From: Thermus igniterrae ATCC 700962
Lineage (GTDB): Bacteria; Deinococcota; Deinococci; Deinococcales; Thermaceae
DNA: 64,000 nt
Assembly (NCBI RefSeq): GCF_000376265.1
Contig: NZ_AQWU01000068.1
Location: 156-64,155 of the forward strand
Reading direction: 5' to 3'
How positions within the stretch are numbered: position 1 is the first letter of the stretch; each line of letters starts with the position of its first letter. Of the stretch, positions 15,754 to 28,130 are shown piece after piece. Under the pieces are notes generated by a model. That model did not search any database and had not been told where the DNA came from. It was given only the letters and a program-made list of their open reading frames with translations. Both the position numbers and the translations under genes were made by a program.

Positions 15754-16383
15754 GTGCCCCTGCGCTTAGGCCACCGCGGTGCGCCCCACCTGGCCCGGGA
15801 GAATACTCTGGAATCCTTTAGAAAAGCTTTGGGGGCGGGCCTGGATGGGTTTGAGCTGGATGTCCACCTCACCCGGGACGGCGTCCTGGTGGTGCACCAC
15901 GACTTCGTCCTGGAGGGGGAGCCCATCGCCCGCCTCTCCCGGCGGGAGCTTCCCGCCTATGTGCCCACCCTGGAGGAGGTTCTTCGGGCCTTCCCCCAGG
16001 CCCGGATCAACGTGGAGTTAAAAAGCCTCCCCCCGGAGACCGATGGGCGGGAGGAGGCCTTGGCCCGGCTCCTGGCCCGCTACCCCTCGGGGCGCCTTTG
16101 GGTGAGCTCCTTTGACCCCCTGGCCCTGGTGCGCCTGAGGCGCCTGGGGGTGGGCCCCCTGGGCCTCCTCTACGACAGGCCCGAGGCCCTGGAGCTCGCC
16201 CCCTGCCTGGGGGTGGCCTGGGTCCACCCCGAGGCCTCCCTCCTCACCGAGGAGGGCGTGCGGGCCCTAAAGGCGCGCTACCGCGTCCTGGCCTGGACGG
16301 TGAATCGCCGTGAGGAGGCGGAGGCCCTGGCCGCCTGGGGGGTGGACGCCTTGGTGAGCGATTTTCCAGAGGTGCTCGTATAA
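15754..16383 (+). CDS. Glycerophosphodiester phosphodiesterase
   Basis: Hydrolyses glycerophosphodiesters to glycerol-3-phosphate and an alcohol. 209 residues from a leaderless GTG. GDPD motifs are LGHRGAPHLARENTLESF near the N-terminus (catalytic HRG), GFELDVHLTRDGVLVVHHDF (metal ligands and second His) and RINVELKS. It is a single-domain cytoplasmic type with no signal peptide. Its TAA stop forms part of the TATAAT that precedes ppa. Confidence 0.93.
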   Translation: MPLRLGHRGAPHLARENTLESFRKALGAGLDGFELDVHLTRDGVLVVHHDFVLEGEPIARLSRRELPAYVPTLEEVLRAFPQARINVELKSLPPETDGREEALARLLARYPSGRLWVSSFDPLALVRLRRLGVGPLGLLYDRPEALELAPCLGVAWVHPEASLLTEEGVRALKARYRVLAWTVNRREEAEALAAWGVDALVSDFPEVLV

Positions 16384-16384
16384 T
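16379..16384 (+). promoter_or_regulatory. ppa -10 element TATAAT
   Basis: A consensus TATAAT overlaps the TAA stop of the preceding gene and ends nine bases before the ppa ATG, with a G-run between. I see no clear -35. Confidence 0.5.
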
Positions 16385-16393
16385 GGGGGGGCT

Positions 16394-16921
16394 ATGGCGA
16401 ACCTGAAGACTCTTCCCGTGGGTAAGGGCGCGCCTCAGGTGGTGAACATGGTCATTGAGGTGCCTCGAGGCTCGGGCAACAAGTACGAGTACGACCCCGA
16501 GCTGGGGGTAATCAAACTGGACCGGGTGCTGCCGGGAGCCCAGTTCTACCCCGGGGACTACGGCTTCATTCCCTCCACTCTGGCGGAGGACGGGGACCCC
16601 CTGGACGGCCTGGTGCTCTCCACCTACCCCCTTCTGCCCGGGGTGGTGGTGGAGGTACGGGTGGTGGGCCTCCTCCTCATGGAGGACGAGAAGGGGGGGG
16701 ACGCCAAGGTGATCGGGGTGGTGGCGGAGGACCAGCGCCTGGACCACATCCAGGACATCTCCGATGTGCCCGAAGGGGTCAAGCAGGAGATCCAGCACTT
16801 CTTTGAGACCTACAAGGCCCTGGAGGCCAAGAAGGGCAAGTGGGTGAAGGTCACGGGCTGGCGGGACCGGCAGGCGGCCCTGGAGGAGGTCCAGGCCTGC
16901 ATCGCCCGCTACGGTGCTTAA
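16394..16921 (+). CDS. ppa: Inorganic pyrophosphatase
   Basis: Hydrolyses pyrophosphate and so drives biosynthesis. 175 residues, a family I hexameric type. Motifs: EVPRGSGNKYEYDPELG, FYPGDYGFIPSTLAEDGDPLDGL (metal-binding Asp cluster) and GVVAEDQRLDHIQDI. It is nearly identical in layout to the T. thermophilus enzyme. Confidence 0.97.
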   Translation: MANLKTLPVGKGAPQVVNMVIEVPRGSGNKYEYDPELGVIKLDRVLPGAQFYPGDYGFIPSTLAEDGDPLDGLVLSTYPLLPGVVVEVRVVGLLLMEDEKGGDAKVIGVVAEDQRLDHIQDISDVPEGVKQEIQHFFETYKALEAKKGKWVKVTGWRDRQAALEEVQACIARYGA

Positions 16922-16972
16922 CCCAATCCCATAGTAGAAACCCCAAAGGGCAGGGCCCGGCCCAAAGGGGCT

Positions 16973-16978
16973 TAGAAT
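16973..16978 (+). promoter_or_regulatory. -10-like TAGAAT before the zinc-ribbon gene
   Basis: TAGAAT lies 20 bases before ATG 16998, leaving room for the GAGGAGG ribosome site at about 16986-16993. It lies in the 76-base gap after ppa. Confidence 0.35.
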
Positions 16979-16997
16979 GGGCCTTAGAGGAGGCCCT

Positions 16998-17495
16998 ATG
17001 GTCTGCCCGGTGTGCGGGGAAACCCTGGAGCTGGAAGGGTACAAGGCGGGGGATCTCCTGGACTGCGAGGCCTGCGGGGCGGTCCTCCGCCTCCTTTCCG
17101 ATGGCAGCCTGGAGGTTTGGGAGGCCCCGGAGGAGGGGGAAGAGGAAGCCCTGTGGGGGCTTTCCGTCCATGGGGAGGGGGAGGAGGTGGTCCTCACCTT
17201 CTCGGACGGCACCCTGGAGGAGGCGGTGCGGGTGGCCCGGGCCGAGCTCTCAGAGGCCCTGCGCCGCCTGGAGGAGGGCGTAGGGGAGGAGCCCCCCAAG
17301 GAGGTGGAGGACGAGCCCAACCTGGAGCCGGATTACGTGACCGTGCACCTGGAAAGCGACCAGGGGCCTCTGGTTCTCCGCCGGATCTTCTTCCCGGGGG
17401 CGCGGGACCTCCTGGAGTTCACCCTGCCCTCGGGCTCGGTGTACGAGTTCCCCTTCCGGGAGGCCAAGGCGCTTCTGGACCCCTTCCTGCGCTAG
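16998..17495 (+). CDS. Zinc-ribbon protein of unknown function
   Basis: 165 residues starting MVCPVCGETLELEGYKAGDL. ATG 16998 is preferred over one seven codons upstream because of the GAGGAGG site five bases before it. Two CxxC pairs (CPVC and CEAC, within residues 3-30) form a zinc ribbon like that of LysW/ArgW amino-carrier proteins, but the protein is three times longer and does not end EDWGE. The rest is acidic with a conserved-looking C-terminus. It is followed by rsmI after a single base. Function unknown. Confidence 0.8.
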   Translation: MVCPVCGETLELEGYKAGDLLDCEACGAVLRLLSDGSLEVWEAPEEGEEEALWGLSVHGEGEEVVLTFSDGTLEEAVRVARAELSEALRRLEEGVGEEPPKEVEDEPNLEPDYVTVHLESDQGPLVLRRIFFPGARDLLEFTLPSGSVYEFPFREAKALLDPFLR

Positions 17496-17496
17496 C

Positions 17497-18294
17497 GTGC
17501 ACCTGGTCCTGGTCCCCACCCCCATTGGCCACCTGGAGGACATCACCCTGAGGGCCCTCCGGGTCCTCAGGGAGGCCCAGGTGGTGGCCTGCGAGGACAC
17601 CCGGCGCACCGGGCTTCTCCTCCGCCACTACGGGATCGCCACCCCCACCCTGCGCCTGGACCAGCACACGGTGGGCCGGGCCAGGGAGCTCCTTGCCCCC
17701 TACGCCTACGTGGCCTACGCCACGGACGCCGGCACCCCGGGCATCTCCGACCCCGGGGCTGAGCTGGTGCGCCTGGCCTTAGAATGGGGCTGGCGGGTGG
17801 AAGCGCTTCCTGGCCCCACCGCCCTCATCCCCGCCCTGGTGGCCTCGGGCCTGCCCACCCACCGCTTCACCTTTGAGGGCTTCCTGCCCAAGGGGGGAAA
17901 GGAGCGTAAGGAGCGTTTGCTGGCCCTGGCCCGGGAAGGGAGGACGGCCGTGCTCTACGAGAGCCCCCACCGCCTGCAGAGGACCCTGGAGGACCTGGCG
18001 GAGGTTTACGGCCCGGACCATCCCGTGGCCGTGGCCCGGGAGATCAGCAAGGTGCACGAGGAGGTGTTCCGGGGGAGCCTGGGGCAGGCCATGGAGCACT
18101 TCCGGGAGCCTCGGGGGGAGTTCGTGGTGGTCCTGGGCCCCAAGGCGGCCCCGGCTCCAGAAGGGGCAAGGCTAGCGCAGGAGCTTAGGGCCAAGGGGCT
18201 TTCCGGCAAGGCCCTCTTCCGGGCCCTCCTGGAAAGGGGGGTTCCCCGGAACGAGGCCTACCGGCTGGCCATGGAGGGAAGAGGGGAGATATGA
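17497..18294 (+). CDS. rsmI: 16S rRNA 2'-O-ribose C1402 methyltransferase RsmI
   Basis: Tetrapyrrole-methylase-fold enzyme that methylates the ribose of C1402 in the decoding centre. 265 residues from GTG 17497, one base after the preceding stop. Motifs: LVLVPTPIGHLEDITLRAL, CEDTRRTGLLL, YATDAGTPGISDPG and EALPGPTALIPAL. The stop overlaps the pfkA start by 4 bp (ATGA). Confidence 0.95.
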   Translation: MHLVLVPTPIGHLEDITLRALRVLREAQVVACEDTRRTGLLLRHYGIATPTLRLDQHTVGRARELLAPYAYVAYATDAGTPGISDPGAELVRLALEWGWRVEALPGPTALIPALVASGLPTHRFTFEGFLPKGGKERKERLLALAREGRTAVLYESPHRLQRTLEDLAEVYGPDHPVAVAREISKVHEEVFRGSLGQAMEHFREPRGEFVVVLGPKAAPAPEGARLAQELRAKGLSGKALFRALLERGVPRNEAYRLAMEGRGEI

Positions 18295-19259
18295 AGCGCA
18301 TTGGGGTCTTCACCAGCGGGGGCGATGCCCCGGGCATGAACGCCGCCATCCGGGCGGTGGTGCGCCAGGCCTATGCTTTGGGCCTCGAGGTCATCGGCAT
18401 CCGCCGGGGCTATGCGGGCATGATCCTGGGGGAGATGCTGCCCCTGGGGGTGCGGGACGTGGCCAACATCCTGCAACGGGGGGGCACCATCCTCCTCACC
18501 GCAAGGAGCCAGGAGTTCATGGAGGAGGAGGGGCGGGCCAAGGCGGCGGAGAAGCTACGCCAGGCGGGCATTGAGGGCCTGGTGGCCATCGGGGGGGACG
18601 GGACCTTCCGCGGGGCCATGCGCCTCATGGAGGAGCACCGCATCCCCGTGGTGGGCCTGCCGGGCACCATAGACAACGACCTCTACGGCACCGACTACAC
18701 CATCGGCTTTGACACCGCGGTGAACACCGCCCTGGAGGCCATAGACCGCATCCGGGACACCGCCGCCAGCCACGAGCGGGTCTTCTTCATTGAGGTCATG
18801 GGGCGGGATGCGGGGTTCATCGCCCTGGACGTGGGCCTAGCCGGGGGGGCGGAGGTGATCGCTGTGCCTGAGGAGCCCGTGGACCCCAGGCGCATCGCCG
18901 AGGGGCTCCTCGAGTCCCAGCGCCGGGGGAAGACCAGCTCCATCGTGGTGGTGGCCGAGGGGGCTTACCCTGGGGGGGCGGCGGGGCTTTTGGCGGCCAT
19001 CCGGGAGCACGTGCCCATGGAGGCCCGGGTCACCGTGCTGGGCCACATCCAGCGGGGGGGAAGCCCCACGGCCAAGGACCGCATCCTGGCCAGCCGCCTG
19101 GGGGCGGCGGCGGTAGAGACCCTGGCCGCGGGGACCAGCGGGGTCATGGTGGGGGAGGTGGCGGGGGAAGTGAAGCTCACCCCCCTGCGGGAGGCGGTGG
19201 AGCGCAAGAAGGACATCCCCCGCGGCCTGCTTCGCCTATCGCAGGTGCTGGCCCTCTAG
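18291..19259 (+). CDS. pfkA: ATP-dependent 6-phosphofructokinase
   Basis: Phosphorylates fructose 6-phosphate. 322 residues, the standard bacterial length. Motifs: GVFTSGGDAPGMNAAIRA, AIGGDGTFRGAM, GLPGTIDNDLYGTDYTIG (catalytic Asp) and EVMGRDAGFIAL. ATG 18291 overlaps rsmI. Its last 24 bp overlap the convergent CvpA-family gene. Confidence 0.97.
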   Translation: MKRIGVFTSGGDAPGMNAAIRAVVRQAYALGLEVIGIRRGYAGMILGEMLPLGVRDVANILQRGGTILLTARSQEFMEEEGRAKAAEKLRQAGIEGLVAIGGDGTFRGAMRLMEEHRIPVVGLPGTIDNDLYGTDYTIGFDTAVNTALEAIDRIRDTAASHERVFFIEVMGRDAGFIALDVGLAGGAEVIAVPEEPVDPRRIAEGLLESQRRGKTSSIVVVAEGAYPGGAAGLLAAIREHVPMEARVTVLGHIQRGGSPTAKDRILASRLGAAAVETLAAGTSGVMVGEVAGEVKLTPLREAVERKKDIPRGLLRLSQVLAL

Positions 19260-19697
19260 GGCCAGGGCCTTGCGCAGCCAGGGGGTCTGCCAGGCCAGGC
19301 GGAAGACCTTCCGGGCGAAGGGGCTCTGGCTCACCCCCTGGTAAATGGGGGTGGGGAGGCTGACCGCGGGGTAGCGGAGCCCCCCGGGGGCCCGTTCCCA
19401 GGGGTAGCCCGTCCAGAGGGCCAGGGCCAGGAAAAGCCCCAGGAGAAAACCTCCCAGGGTGCCCAGAAGGGCCTCGAGGCCCCGGGAGAGGTGGGGCAGG
19501 GGCAGGCTCTTGGCCAGCATCCCCAGGAGGAGCCCCAGGCCCAGGGCCCACCCCGGCCCGGAGAGCCCTAGGAGGGCCAGGAGGAGGTAGAGGAGCACCC
19601 CGGCCCCAGCGAAGGCCCAGGGAAGCCCCCCCCGGTAGCCCAGGGCCAGGCCCAGGGCCAGGCTGAAGAGGGCCAGGAGGTCCACCCAGGTGAGCAT
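19236..19697 (-). CDS. CvpA-like membrane protein
   Basis: 153 residues with four predicted membrane helices (residues about 3-20, 27-45, 50-63, 78-95) and a cytoplasmic C-terminal tail. The N-terminal TWVDLLALFSLALGLALGYRGG resembles the CvpA/colicin V production family, whose members are poorly understood envelope proteins. Separated by 27 bp from pheT, which lies upstream on the same strand. Confidence 0.7.
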   Translation of the reverse strand: MLTWVDLLALFSLALGLALGYRGGLPWAFAGAGVLLYLLLALLGLSGPGWALGLGLLLGMLAKSLPLPHLSRGLEALLGTLGGFLLGLFLALALWTGYPWERAPGGLRYPAVSLPTPIYQGVSQSPFARKVFRLAWQTPWLRKALALEGQHLR

Positions 19698-19724
19698 GGC
19701 CCCAGTTTACGGCAAGGAATGGGC

Positions 19725-23131
<3,407 letters not shown>

Positions 23132-23170
23132 CTAGAGGATACCCCGGATGGGCCTTTGGGGCGAAGGGGG

Positions 23171-23830
23171 CTAAAGGACCTCCGCCAGGAGGCGGAAGGG
23201 GGCAGGGGGTTCGGGAGCCTCCCCGCCGTCCTTCCAGGCGAAGCGCAGGTCCCGCAAAGGGCCCTCCCCCACCCCCATGCCCCGGGGGAAGAGGGGGCGG
23301 AGGTCCAAAGGCTCCACTGCCTCTCCCCCGAAGGCCTCCCGAAACCGGGCCACCTCCCGCTCCGAACCAAAGTGGTAGGCGTAAAGCCACTCCCCTCCCT
23401 CTTCCTGAAGGGCGAAGAGGAAGCGGGGGGTGGGGGAGAGGTCGGGGAAGCTTCCGGAAAAGGGCCGGCGCAAAAAGGCGGAAGCCCGGCCTGGCCGCAG
23501 GCGGAAGACCACCTCCAAGGCCTCCCCCAAAAGCCCAAAACTCCCCACAAAGGGCCGCACCAGGTCGTAGCCCTGGACGTTCTTCACCACCACCCCCCCC
23601 GCCCGCACCACCCGCCCCTTGGGGGTGTGGAAGGTGAGGCCCAGGACCTCCGCGGGGAAGAAAAAGGTCTGGGCGAAGCCCCCCCGAGCCACCAGCCCTC
23701 CCACCCCCCCTGGGAGGGCCACCGGGGGGAAGGGGGGGAAAAGCCCGGTGCCCGCCAGATGCCCGTACACCTCCAAAAGCCCCGCCTCCCCGGGGACCAC
23801 CAGGTACTGGTCGGCGGCGTGGAGCTCCAT
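23171..23830 (-). CDS. FAD-binding protein, glycolate oxidase GlcE-like
   Basis: 219 residues resembling the FAD-binding (PCMH-type) part of Glc[64 protein letters not shown]-type segments (residues 38-105). The usual N-terminal FAD subdomain of larger family members is reduced to about 35 residues. No glcD or glcF partner is in the window. Ends 15 bp after the MFS gene, so probably co-transcribed with it. Confidence 0.75.
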   Translation of the reverse strand: MELHAADQYLVVPGEAGLLEVYGHLAGTGLFPPFPPVALPGGVGGLVARGGFAQTFFFPAEVLGLTFHTPKGRVVRAGGVVVKNVQGYDLVRPFVGSFGLLGEALEVVFRLRPGRASAFLRRPFSGSFPDLSPTPRFLFALQEEGGEWLYAYHFGSEREVARFREAFGGEAVEPLDLRPLFPRGMGVGEGPLRDLRFAWKDGGEAPEPPAPFRLLAEVL

Positions 23831-23845
23831 GGGGGTATGGTACCC

Positions 23846-24895
23846 CTACCGCAGGGGGGCAAGCAGAAGGGCCAGGAGGGCCAGGGCCATCCCCAGGCCC
23901 ACCGCCAGGGGGAAGCTGTGGAGGAAGAGGGGGTAGAGTAGCCCCGCCAAGGTCCCCCCCAGGTAGAAGCTGGCCACGTAGGTGCCGCTCACCCCCGCCC
24001 CCCGCCGCCCGGCCGCCCCCGAGGCCAAGCTCTGGGCGGTGAAAAGGGCCGCCATCTGCAGGACGAAGCCCACCACCAAAAGGGGAGGCGGGAGGAGCAG
24101 TAGCCCAAGCCCCAGGAGGACCAGCATGAAGGCCAGGCGGAAGCTGGCCACCGCCCCCAGCCGCCTGGCCAGGAGTCCGGAGAGGGCGCTTCCCGGAATG
24201 CCGAAGAGGTAGGCCAGGTAGACCAGCCCTACCTCTGCTGGGCGGAAGCCCAGCTCCAGGAGGCGGTAGGGGAGGAGGTTGGCCAGGAAGAGGTTGAGGA
24301 AGAGGAGGATCCCCCCCACCAGGTAGAGGGGAAAGGCGGTGAGGTCGTAGCGGGGCTGGCCCAGGGCGGGAAGCCCCCTGGGCCCCCGGAGGACCAAAAG
24401 GCCCAGCAGGAGGGCGGGTAGGGAGAGGAGGCAAAGGGCCCCCCGCACCCCCACCCCCTCGGCCAGAAGCCCTGCCAGCACCCGGCCAAGCCCCCCCCCG
24501 AGGACGTTTCCCGCCATGTAGACCCCCGCCATCTCCAGGGCGCGCCGGGGAAAGAGGAGGGGCACCAGGGCGATGGCCAGGGCGGGGACCAAGGCGGCCC
24601 CCACCCCCTGGAGGAGGCGGGCAAGCGTCCAGAGGAGGAGGCTTGGGCTCAAAGCCCCCAGCACCCCGCCCACCCCCACCAGGAGGAGGCCCCCGCCCAA
24701 GAGGACCCCTGCTGGCAGGGGAAGCCTGGGCACCAGGGGGGAGAGGAGGACCAAAAGGAGGAGGGGCAGGCCCATGCCCGGGCCGGCGGCCCCCGGGGGT
24801 GCGCGGAAGAGGCCTTCCAGGAGGGGGAGGAGGGGGACCACCGCGTAGAGGGCGCTATACAGGGCCACCCCGGAGAGGACCACCGCCCAGCGCAT
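23846..24895 (-). CDS. Major facilitator superfamily transporter
   Basis: 349 residues, about 11-12 hydrophobic helices with the Gly/Leu-rich composition of MFS carriers. The loop [14 protein letters not shown] and [20 protein letters not shown] match MFS helices 3-4. Substrate unknown. ATG 24895 follows a minus-strand TAGGAT (24908-24903) by seven bases, an element shared with divergent priA. Confidence 0.75.
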   Translation of the reverse strand: MRWAVVLSGVALYSALYAVVPLLPLLEGLFRAPPGAAGPGMGLPLLLLVLLSPLVPRLPLPAGVLLGGGLLLVGVGGVLGALSPSLLLWTLARLLQGVGAALVPALAIALVPLLFPRRALEMAGVYMAGNVLGGGLGRVLAGLLAEGVGVRGALCLLSLPALLLGLLVLRGPRGLPALGQPRYDLTAFPLYLVGGILLFLNLFLANLLPYRLLELGFRPAEVGLVYLAYLFGIPGSALSGLLARRLGAVASFRLAFMLVLLGLGLLLLPPPLLVVGFVLQMAALFTAQSLASGAAGRRGAGVSGTYVASFYLGGTLAGLLYPLFLHSFPLAVGLGMALALLALLLAPLR

Positions 24896-24901
24896 CCCCC
24901 T

Positions 24902-24908
24902 TATCCTA
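24902..24908. promoter_or_regulatory. Shared bidirectional -10 element TATCCTA
   Basis: TATCCT reads forward (24902-24907), ending eight bases before the priA ATG. TAGGAT reads on the minus strand (24908-24903), ending seven bases before the MFS ATG. The 20-bp gap between the genes has no room for anything else. Confidence 0.6.
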
Positions 24909-24915
24909 GGCCTGT

Positions 24916-27033
24916 ATGCCCGTGCTCCAGGTGGCCCTCCCCCTGCCCCTGCCCCCCATGAGCTACCTGCCCCCCCTGGGCCAGGAGGGGGAGGAGGCCC
25001 TGGGGCGGCGGGTGGCCGTGCCCTGGCGGGGGGAGGTGCGGGTGGGGGTGGTGGTGGGGGAAGGGGAGCGGCCGGGCCCCAGCCTGCGCCACGCCATCGC
25101 CTACCTGGACCGGAAGCCCTACCTCCGCCCCCAGGAAATCCTTTTCCTGGAGGAGGCTGCCCGCTACCTCTTCGCCCCCCTGGGCCAGGTGCTGGCCGAC
25201 TTTCTCCCCCCCTTTCCCCAGCTGCGCCACCGGGTGCGCCTCTACCCAGGGGCGGACCCCAAGGTGCTCCCCCGGGGGCTGGAGGGCCTCACCCAGTGGC
25301 AGGAGGCCCGGGGCTTTGACCCCAAGCTCCTGGACCACCTGCGGGAGGCGGGGGTGCTGGAGGAGGAGGTGGCCTTCAAGGAGGCCAGGCGGGTGCTCCG
25401 GCCCCTCAAGGAGGCCCACCCGGACCCCACCCTGGACCGGGTGCTGAGGGTGCTCTGGGAGCTGGGCCAGGCGGAGAGCCTGGCCGCGTTGGCCCGGGCC
25501 GCCGGGGTGGGGGTGGCCCGGGTCAAGCGCCTCCTCCAGGAGGGCTACATCGGCTACGGGCCGCGCCAGGAGCCCCCCCGCCCGGGGAGGCCCCTGGAGC
25601 CCCTCTTCCTGCCCGAGCGCCCCGAGCGGCTGAACGGAGGGAGGCTTTGGGAGAGGCTCCGCCTCCTCAAGGGGTTGGTGGCGGGGGGAAGCCACCTGGT
25701 CCTCTTTCCCGAGGTAAGCCTGCTGGAACGCTTTCTGGAGCACTTCCCTGAGGCCAGGCCCTACCATGGGGGGCTTTCCCCGGAGGCCCGGGAGGCCCTT
25801 TTCCGGGACCCCGGGGGGCTGGTATTCGCCACTTACGGGGGGCTTCTCCTTCCCTTCACCCCTGAGGGCCTGGTGGTGGTGGAGGAGGGGAGCGAAAGCT
25901 ACAAGCTTCCCTCGGGGAGCCGGGCCTTCGTGCCTCCCCTGGCGGAGCTCCGGGCCCGGCTCCTCGGCGTCCCCCTTACCTACCTCTCCCTGGTGCCCGC
26001 GGTAGAGGTGCTGGAGCGGCCCGGCCTCACCTTTCCCGTGCCCCAACCCCGGGTCCTCCTCCTGGACCTCCGGCGGGAGCGGGGCTTCCCCCTTACGGGG
26101 CGGGCCCTGGCCCTTCTCGGGCAGGTGGAGGCCAAGGGGCGCCAGGCCGTGGTCCTTTCCGCCAGGCGGGGGTATAGCGCCCTCCTCCTCTGCGCCGACT
26201 GCGGGTACAAGCCCAGCTGCCCCGAGTGCGCCCTGCCCCTCCGCTACCACAAGGAGGGCCGGGGCGTCCTCCTCTGCCACCAGTGCGGCCACCAGGAGGC
26301 CCCGCCCCTCCTCTGCCCGCAGTGCGCCTCCCCCCTCCTGGAGCCCCGGGGGCCGGGGCTGGAGTGGCTTGGGGAGGAGCTTCGCCGCCGGCTTAGCCTG
26401 CCCGTCTACCGCTACGCCAAAGATGGCAAGGACGACCTCACCCCCCTCCTCCAGGGCCAGCCCGGGGTGGTGGTGGGGACCACGGCCCTCCTCCGGGGCC
26501 CCGTCCTGCCCGAGCTGGCCCTGGTCCTCGTGCCCTATGCCGACGGCTTCCTCTTTGAGGCCGACTTCCGGGCTGCCGAGCGCTACCACCGCCTGCTTTG
26601 GGCCCTCACGGAGCTCCGGCCGGGGCGCAGGCCCCTTCTGGCCCTGCAGACCTACACCCCCGAACACCCCGTCCACCAGGCCCTCCTGGAAGGGAGCGTG
26701 GAACGCTTCCTCTGGGCGGAAAAGGCCCTGCGGGAGGCCCTGGACTACCCCCCCAAGGTGCGCATGGTGAAGCTGGAGGTGGCCCACCGCAAGGAGGAGC
26801 AGGCCCTGGAGACAGCCCATGCCCTCCTCGAGGCCCTCAGGGGGGTGGCCCGGGAAGGGGAGGTGCTGGGGCCCGCCCCCGCCCCCGTGCCCCGGGTCAA
26901 GGGGGTGTACGTGTACCACCTCCTCCTCCGGGGGAGCACGGAGCGCCTGGCCCAGCTCCTTTCCCTTTTGGACCGGCGGCGCTTCAAGCTGGATCCCGAT
27001 CCCCACCGCTTCGTGGGGCTTCTGGAGGACTGA
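24916..27033 (+). CDS. priA: Primosomal protein PriA, helicase-inactive form
   Basis: 705 residues in PriA layout: an N-terminal 3'-end-binding domain, a helicase-like core, and a zinc module with four CxxC pairs (CADCGYKPSCPEC and CHQCG...CPQC, residues about 427-475). The helicase motifs are broken. I find no GxTGSGKT Walker A; the DEEH box reads VEEGSESYK (near residue 320); the GTQ motif reads GTTALLRG; and the final AGRAGR-type motif reads LTELRPGR. The family normally restarts stalled forks with ATP-driven unwinding. A helicase-dead PriA has been described for Deinococcus radiodurans, so a structural role in replication restart is likely. Confidence 0.88.
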   Translation: MPVLQVALPLPLPPMSYLPPLGQEGEEALGRRVAVPWRGEVRVGVVVGEGERPGPSLRHAIAYLDRKPYLRPQEILFLEEAARYLFAPLGQVLADFLPPFPQLRHRVRLYPGADPKVLPRGLEGLTQWQEARGFDPKLLDHLREAGVLEEEVAFKEARRVLRPLKEAHPDPTLDRVLRVLWELGQAESLAALARAAGVGVARVKRLLQEGYIGYGPRQEPPRPGRPLEPLFLPERPERLNGGRLWERLRLLKGLVAGGSHLVLFPEVSLLERFLEHFPEARPYHGGLSPEAREALFRDPGGLVFATYGGLLLPFTPEGLVVVEEGSESYKLPSGSRAFVPPLAELRARLLGVPLTYLSLVPAVEVLERPGLTFPVPQPRVLLLDLRRERGFPLTGRALALLGQVEAKGRQAVVLSARRGYSALLLCADCGYKPSCPECALPLRYHKEGRGVLLCHQCGHQEAPPLLCPQCASPLLEPRGPGLEWLGEELRRRLSLPVYRYAKDGKDDLTPLLQGQPGVVVGTTALLRGPVLPELALVLVPYADGFLFEADFRAAERYHRLLWALTELRPGRRPLLALQTYTPEHPVHQALLEGSVERFLWAEKALREALDYPPKVRMVKLEVAHRKEEQALETAHALLEALRGVAREGEVLGPAPAPVPRVKGVYVYHLLLRGSTERLAQLLSLLDRRRFKLDPDPHRFVGLLED

Positions 27034-27045
27034 TACCATGCTCCC

Positions 27046-28125
27046 ATGGAGGCCAGGGCCTGGATAGAGGTGGACCTGGGGGCCCTGCTCCATAATCTCC
27101 GCCTGTTGAAGGAGCGGGCCAGGGGAGAGGTGATCCCCGTGCTCAAGGCCGATGCCTACGGGCATGGGGCCCTGCCCCTGGCCCGTTTTCTGGTGAGGCA
27201 GGGAGCGGGCCGCCTGGCCGTGGCCACCCTGGCCGAGGGACGGGCCCTAAGGCAGGGGGGGGTGGAGGGGGAGATCCTCCTTTTGGGAAGCCTCCATCCC
27301 CTCGAGGCCGAGGAGGCCCTGCGCCTGGGGCTTGTGCCCACCCTTTCCACCCTGGAGGCCGCCCAAGCCCTGGCCGGTCGGGCCAAGGCCCTGGGCCTCG
27401 TCCCCAGGGCCCACCTCAAGGTGGACACCGGCATGAACCGGGTGGGTTTTCCCTGGCAGGAGGCCCGGGAGGCCTTAAGGGCGGTGGAGGCCCTGGGGGT
27501 GAGGGTGGAGGGGGTCTACAGCCACCTGGCCACCGCCGGGGAGGAGGCCGGCTTCGTGGAGGTGCAGCGGCGGCGCTTTCAGGAGGTGCAAAGGGCCCTG
27601 GGGGAGGGGTACTTCTACCACCTGGAGAACTCCCATGGCCTCCTCCTCCACGGGGGGGAGAACGTGCGGGTGGGTCTTGGCCTCTACGGCCTCATCCCCG
27701 GCTTTGGCCTCAGGCCCATCCTGCGCATGCTGGCCCGGCCCACCCTGGTGAAGCGGCTTCGTCCGGGGGACCGGGTGGGGTATGGGGGGGAGTATGTGGC
27801 CCGGGGCGGGGAATGGCTTGCCACCCTCCCCGTGGGGTATGCGGACGGGCTTCCCCGCGGGGCGGTGGCCCAGGTGCGGGGCCCGGAGGGCATCCTCTGC
27901 CCGGTGGCGGGGCGGCTTTCCATGGACCAGACCATGGTCCTCCTGCCGCGGCCGGTGGACCTTCAGGCCACGTTTGAGGTCCTCTCTCCCGACTTTGGCC
28001 CCACAGGCCTCCTGGCCTGGGCCCAGGCCCGGGGCACCATCCCCTACGAGGTGGCCGTCCACCTCTCCCGGAGGCTTCCCCGCCGCTACCTGCTGGAAGG
28101 GGAGGTCCTGGAGGAGGTAAGCTAG
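27046..28125 (+). CDS. alr: Alanine racemase
   Basis: PLP enzyme that makes D-alanine for peptidoglycan. 359 residues. Motifs: RAWIEVDLGALLHNLR, PVLKADAYGHGALPLAR with the PLP Lys (near residue 35), KVDTGMNRVGF, YSHLATAG and the catalytic Tyr region RVGYGGEYVA. ATG 27046 lies 12 bp after priA. A downstream small gene follows after five bases. Confidence 0.96.
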   Translation: MEARAWIEVDLGALLHNLRLLKERARGEVIPVLKADAYGHGALPLARFLVRQGAGRLAVATLAEGRALRQGGVEGEILLLGSLHPLEAEEALRLGLVPTLSTLEAAQALAGRAKALGLVPRAHLKVDTGMNRVGFPWQEAREALRAVEALGVRVEGVYSHLATAGEEAGFVEVQRRRFQEVQRALGEGYFYHLENSHGLLLHGGENVRVGLGLYGLIPGFGLRPILRMLARPTLVKRLRPGDRVGYGGEYVARGGEWLATLPVGYADGLPRGAVAQVRGPEGILCPVAGRLSMDQTMVLLPRPVDLQATFEVLSPDFGPTGLLAWAQARGTIPYEVAVHLSRRLPRRYLLEGEVLEEVS

Positions 28126-28130
28126 CCCCC

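Noticed and set aside
24901-27165. Open frame of about 750 codons antisense to priA and alr
   Set aside because: Low-complexity translation and an overlap with two clear genes; no start signal.
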